Shown piece by piece: positions 61,839 through 64,000 of a stretch of DNA of 64,000 bases; within the stretch, counting starts at the first letter, position 1, and the number at the start of each line of letters is the position of its first letter. The position numbers and the translations under genes are program-made. Source of the stretch: CAVTBT01 sp963733065 (GTDB lineage: Bacteria; Actinomycetota; Thermoleophilia; Gaiellales; Gaiellaceae); assembly GCA_963733065.1 (NCBI GenBank), contig CAVTBT010000001.1, positions 1 through 64,000 of the forward strand. The letters run 5' to 3'. Under the pieces are notes generated by a model that was given only the letters and a program-made list of their open reading frames with translations, ran no database searches and was not told the DNA's origin.

Positions 61839-64000
61839 GTGCCGACCGGTTCCGATCCGCGTCTTGGCGCCACGCTTGCCGGCTTCGAGCTCGAGGCACT
61901 GCTCGGCCGCGGCGGGATGGGTGCGGTGTACCGGGCGGACGACGTGCGCCTGGGCCGCAAGGTGGCGCTGAAGCTGCTGGCGCCCGGACTGGCCGAGGAC
62001 GAGCGCTTCCGAGAGCGGTTCCTGCGTGAGTCGCAGCTGGCGGCGTCGCTCGATCATCCGAACATCGTTCCGATCTACGCCGCCGGCGAGGCTGACGGGC
62101 AGCTCTACCTGGCGATGCGCTACATCGACGGGTACGACCTGAAGCGGCTGCTGGCGACGGAGCCTCGTCTGGAGCCGGAGCGCGTGCTGCGGTTGCTGGA
62201 GCAGGTTGGCGACGCACTCGATTCCGCGCATGAGCGCGGCCTGATCCACCGCGACGTGAAGCCCGGCAACATCCTGATCGCGCCACGCTCGGGGCACGAG
62301 CACGCCTACCTGGCCGACTTCGGCCTCACCAAACAGACCTCGTCGATCTCCGGCCTGACCGGCACGGGCGAGCTGGTCGGGACGGTCGACTACGTGTCGC
62401 CGGAGCAGATCCGCGGCGAGGCCGTGGACGGGCGCGCGGACGTGTACGCGCTCGGTTGCGTGCTGTACGAGTGTCTGGCCGGGCAGCCGCCGTTCGCGCG
62501 TGAGAGCGAGGTTGCGACGCTGTGGGCGCACGTCAACGACCCGTCGCCCGCGCTCAGCGCAGCCCGGCCGGAGCTTGGCCAGGAGATCGACGGCGTCATG
62601 GCGCGCGCGCTTGCCAAGACGCCCGCCGACCGCTACCAGAGTTGCGGCGAGCTCGTCGCCTCAGCCGATCGCGCCCTCGGTGTGCGAGGCTCGCCTCGAG
62701 CCTGGCGGCACCGCCGCTTCGGACACGTCGTCCGTTCTACCGTCGACCGCTCGTCGATCGGAGCGTTGGCGGCCGTGCTGGCGGCAGCGGTCGCGATTCC
62801 GGTCTTCGCACTCGACTCGGGCGGGGGCACTGAGGCGCTCGAGCGCGTCCAGGACAACGCGGTGGCGGTGGTCGACCCGGAGTCACGGAAGATCGTCGAC
62901 GAAGCCCCCGAGATCGCCTCGCCGCAGCGGGTGGCGGCCGGGGAAGGATCGATCTGGGTGACAAGCTCGAGCGGCGCAGCGGCAGCGTCGTGCGCCTCGA
63001 TCCGGAGAGCCACGACGTCGTCGACCGATCGAGGTCGGCAGCGGGCCGATCGGCAGTCGCGGTCGGCGCGGGGGCGGTGTGGGTGGCCAACGCGCTCGAC
63101 GGAACCGTGTCGCGCATCGACCCGGCGACCGGCCGCGACGTCGACAAGATCGACGTCGGCAATAGCGCCGACTGCGGTCGCCTACGGTGCCGGCTCGGTC
63201 TGGGTCACGAACGCCGACGACCGCACGGTCTCGAGGATCGATCCCGGTGTCCGGCGAGACGCCGGGCAACCGATCGACGTCGAGGCAGCCGCACGTGGGA
63301 TCGCGGTCGGTGGCGGCGCCGTCTGGGTGACCGATCCGGTCGGCAACCGCTCGTACGGCTCGACGCACGTCGGGACGCGTCACGGACGGATCCCGTCGGG
63401 AGCGGCCCCACTGCCGTCGCCTACGGCAACGGAACCGTCTGGGTGACCAATAGCCTCGACGGGACGGTGACGCTGATCGACGCCCGGCGGGCGATCGAGT
63501 CGGACACGATTCCGGTGGGCGCGGCACCGAACGGCGTCGCCGCTGCTCCGGACGGTGCGTGGGTGACGCGACGAGGTCGACGGCACGCTCGTCCACGTCG
63601 ATCGGGCCTCTCGTGAAACGAGGGTGACGACGCTCGGCGGACGGCCGGAGGGCTTGACCTCGCGGACGGCTCGCTCTGGATCGCCGTGCAGGCAGGCGGC
63701 GCCGCCCATCGCGGCGGCAGGCTGAGGCTGGTTGGCGAACCGGATTCGGTGAATTCCATCGACCCGGCGCGTTCCTCACGCCTGGACAGTCGAATCTCCT
63801 CACCGTGACGCACGACGGGCTGGTCGGCTTCAAGCGCGTCGGCGGCACCGACGGGAGCACGCTCGTGCCCGACCTCGCGAGCGTGCTGCCCACGCCAACC
63901 GGCGACGGCAAGACGTACACCTTCCGCTGCGTCCGGGCATCAAGTTCTCCGACGGCCGGGAGCTCAAGGCATCTGCACGTCCGCTCCACGTTCGAGCGGT
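61839..64000 (+). CDS. Ser/Thr kinase - TM - beta-propeller - solute-binding fusion, partial and heavily frameshifted
   Basis: The gene runs off the right edge. GTG behind AAAGGAGGATC. Kinase domain (about 10-275): LLGRGGMGAVYRADDVRLGR, Lys43, GLIHRDVKPGNILIA (about 137) and ADFGLTKQ (about 160), ending with ADVYALGCVLYECLAGQPPF. One membrane helix follows (about 307-326, LAAVLAAAVAIPVFALDSGG). Outside is a YVTN-type propeller (AVWVANALDGTVSRIDPATG, GTVWVTNSLDGTVTLID and other blades). The last readable part, TPGQSNLLTVTHDGLVGFKR then GGTDGSTLVPDLASVLP, GDGKTYTFR and GIKFSDGREL, is the start of an SBP_bac_5 domain. From 62960 to the end at least ten single-base indels, both insertions and deletions, break the frame. 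A receptor kinase that binds a peptide-like ligand is the natural reading. Confidence 0.8.

Overview
The window is high-GC DNA with tightly packed genes, many GTG starts, 1-4 base start/stop overlaps and several apparently leaderless genes. Gene content (DUF2254, DUF4383, M29 aminopeptidase, GH3 glucosidase, split NHEJ polymerase and ligase, Fhs/FolD, kinase-propeller-solute-binding fusion, four tRNAs) fits a chromosomal contig of an actinobacterium, probably of the Thermoleophilia type (Gaiellales/Solirubrobacterales-like). The lineage is an inference from gene content, not a measured placement.

Layout. 1-9.7 kb: the 5' part of a sugar-type ABC substrate-binding protein, a small exported protein, tRNA-Val, a DUF2254 membrane protein, a secreted GH3 beta-glucosidase, an M29 aminopeptidase, a membrane-tethered cytochrome c with a repeat linker, tRNA-Ser(GGA) and a peptide-type ABC binding protein. 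9.86-37.96 kb: one minus-strand operon-like block encoding an extracellular contractile injection system (eCIS, AFP/PVC-like). In transcription order it holds a LuxR-type regulator, a receiver-like protein, sheath, tube, a zinc-ribbon assembly protein, a Pro-rich linker protein, a DUF4255/Pvc16-type cap, an AAA+ ATPase, a 64-aa protein, three DUF4157 proteins with M35-like and DUF922-like zincin domains, a CIS_tube-type protein, a LysM protein, hub, spike, an 83-aa protein, gp25-like, two baseplate-J proteins, a tail-protein-I-like protein, a 1199-aa DUF6519 protein and a coiled-coil protein. There is no capsid, terminase or integrase, so this is not a prophage. 38.1-46.6 kb: a TetR locus with paired operators, two tRNA-Ser genes, GroES, a polar amino-acid ABC transporter, a LigD-type polymerase, an XRE operon with a visible promoter and operator, and an M23 peptidase. 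46.6-64 kb: ATP-dependent DNA ligase, FabF-type synthase, HAD phosphatase with flavin reductase, lutABC lactate oxidation, a thioredoxin-like lipoprotein, folD-fhs C1 metabolism, a sugar-kinase-like phosphotransferase, a GDSL esterase, and two divergent Ser/Thr kinases, one fused to a beta-propeller and a solute-binding domain that runs off the end.

The most interesting region is 24.8-29.0 kb inside the eCIS locus: three DUF4157 (eCIS-core) proteins interleaved with extra HExxH metallopeptidase-like domains, all coupled by start/stop overlaps. These look like the cargo of the particle.

Caution for any user: at least 14 genes are broken by single-base indels that leave otherwise intact protein sequence on both sides. 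Within 21.9-35.1 kb I count 22 shifts, and all are explained by single-base insertions. Several genes are therefore reported as one CDS spanning the shift(s), and their coordinates are not translatable as they stand.
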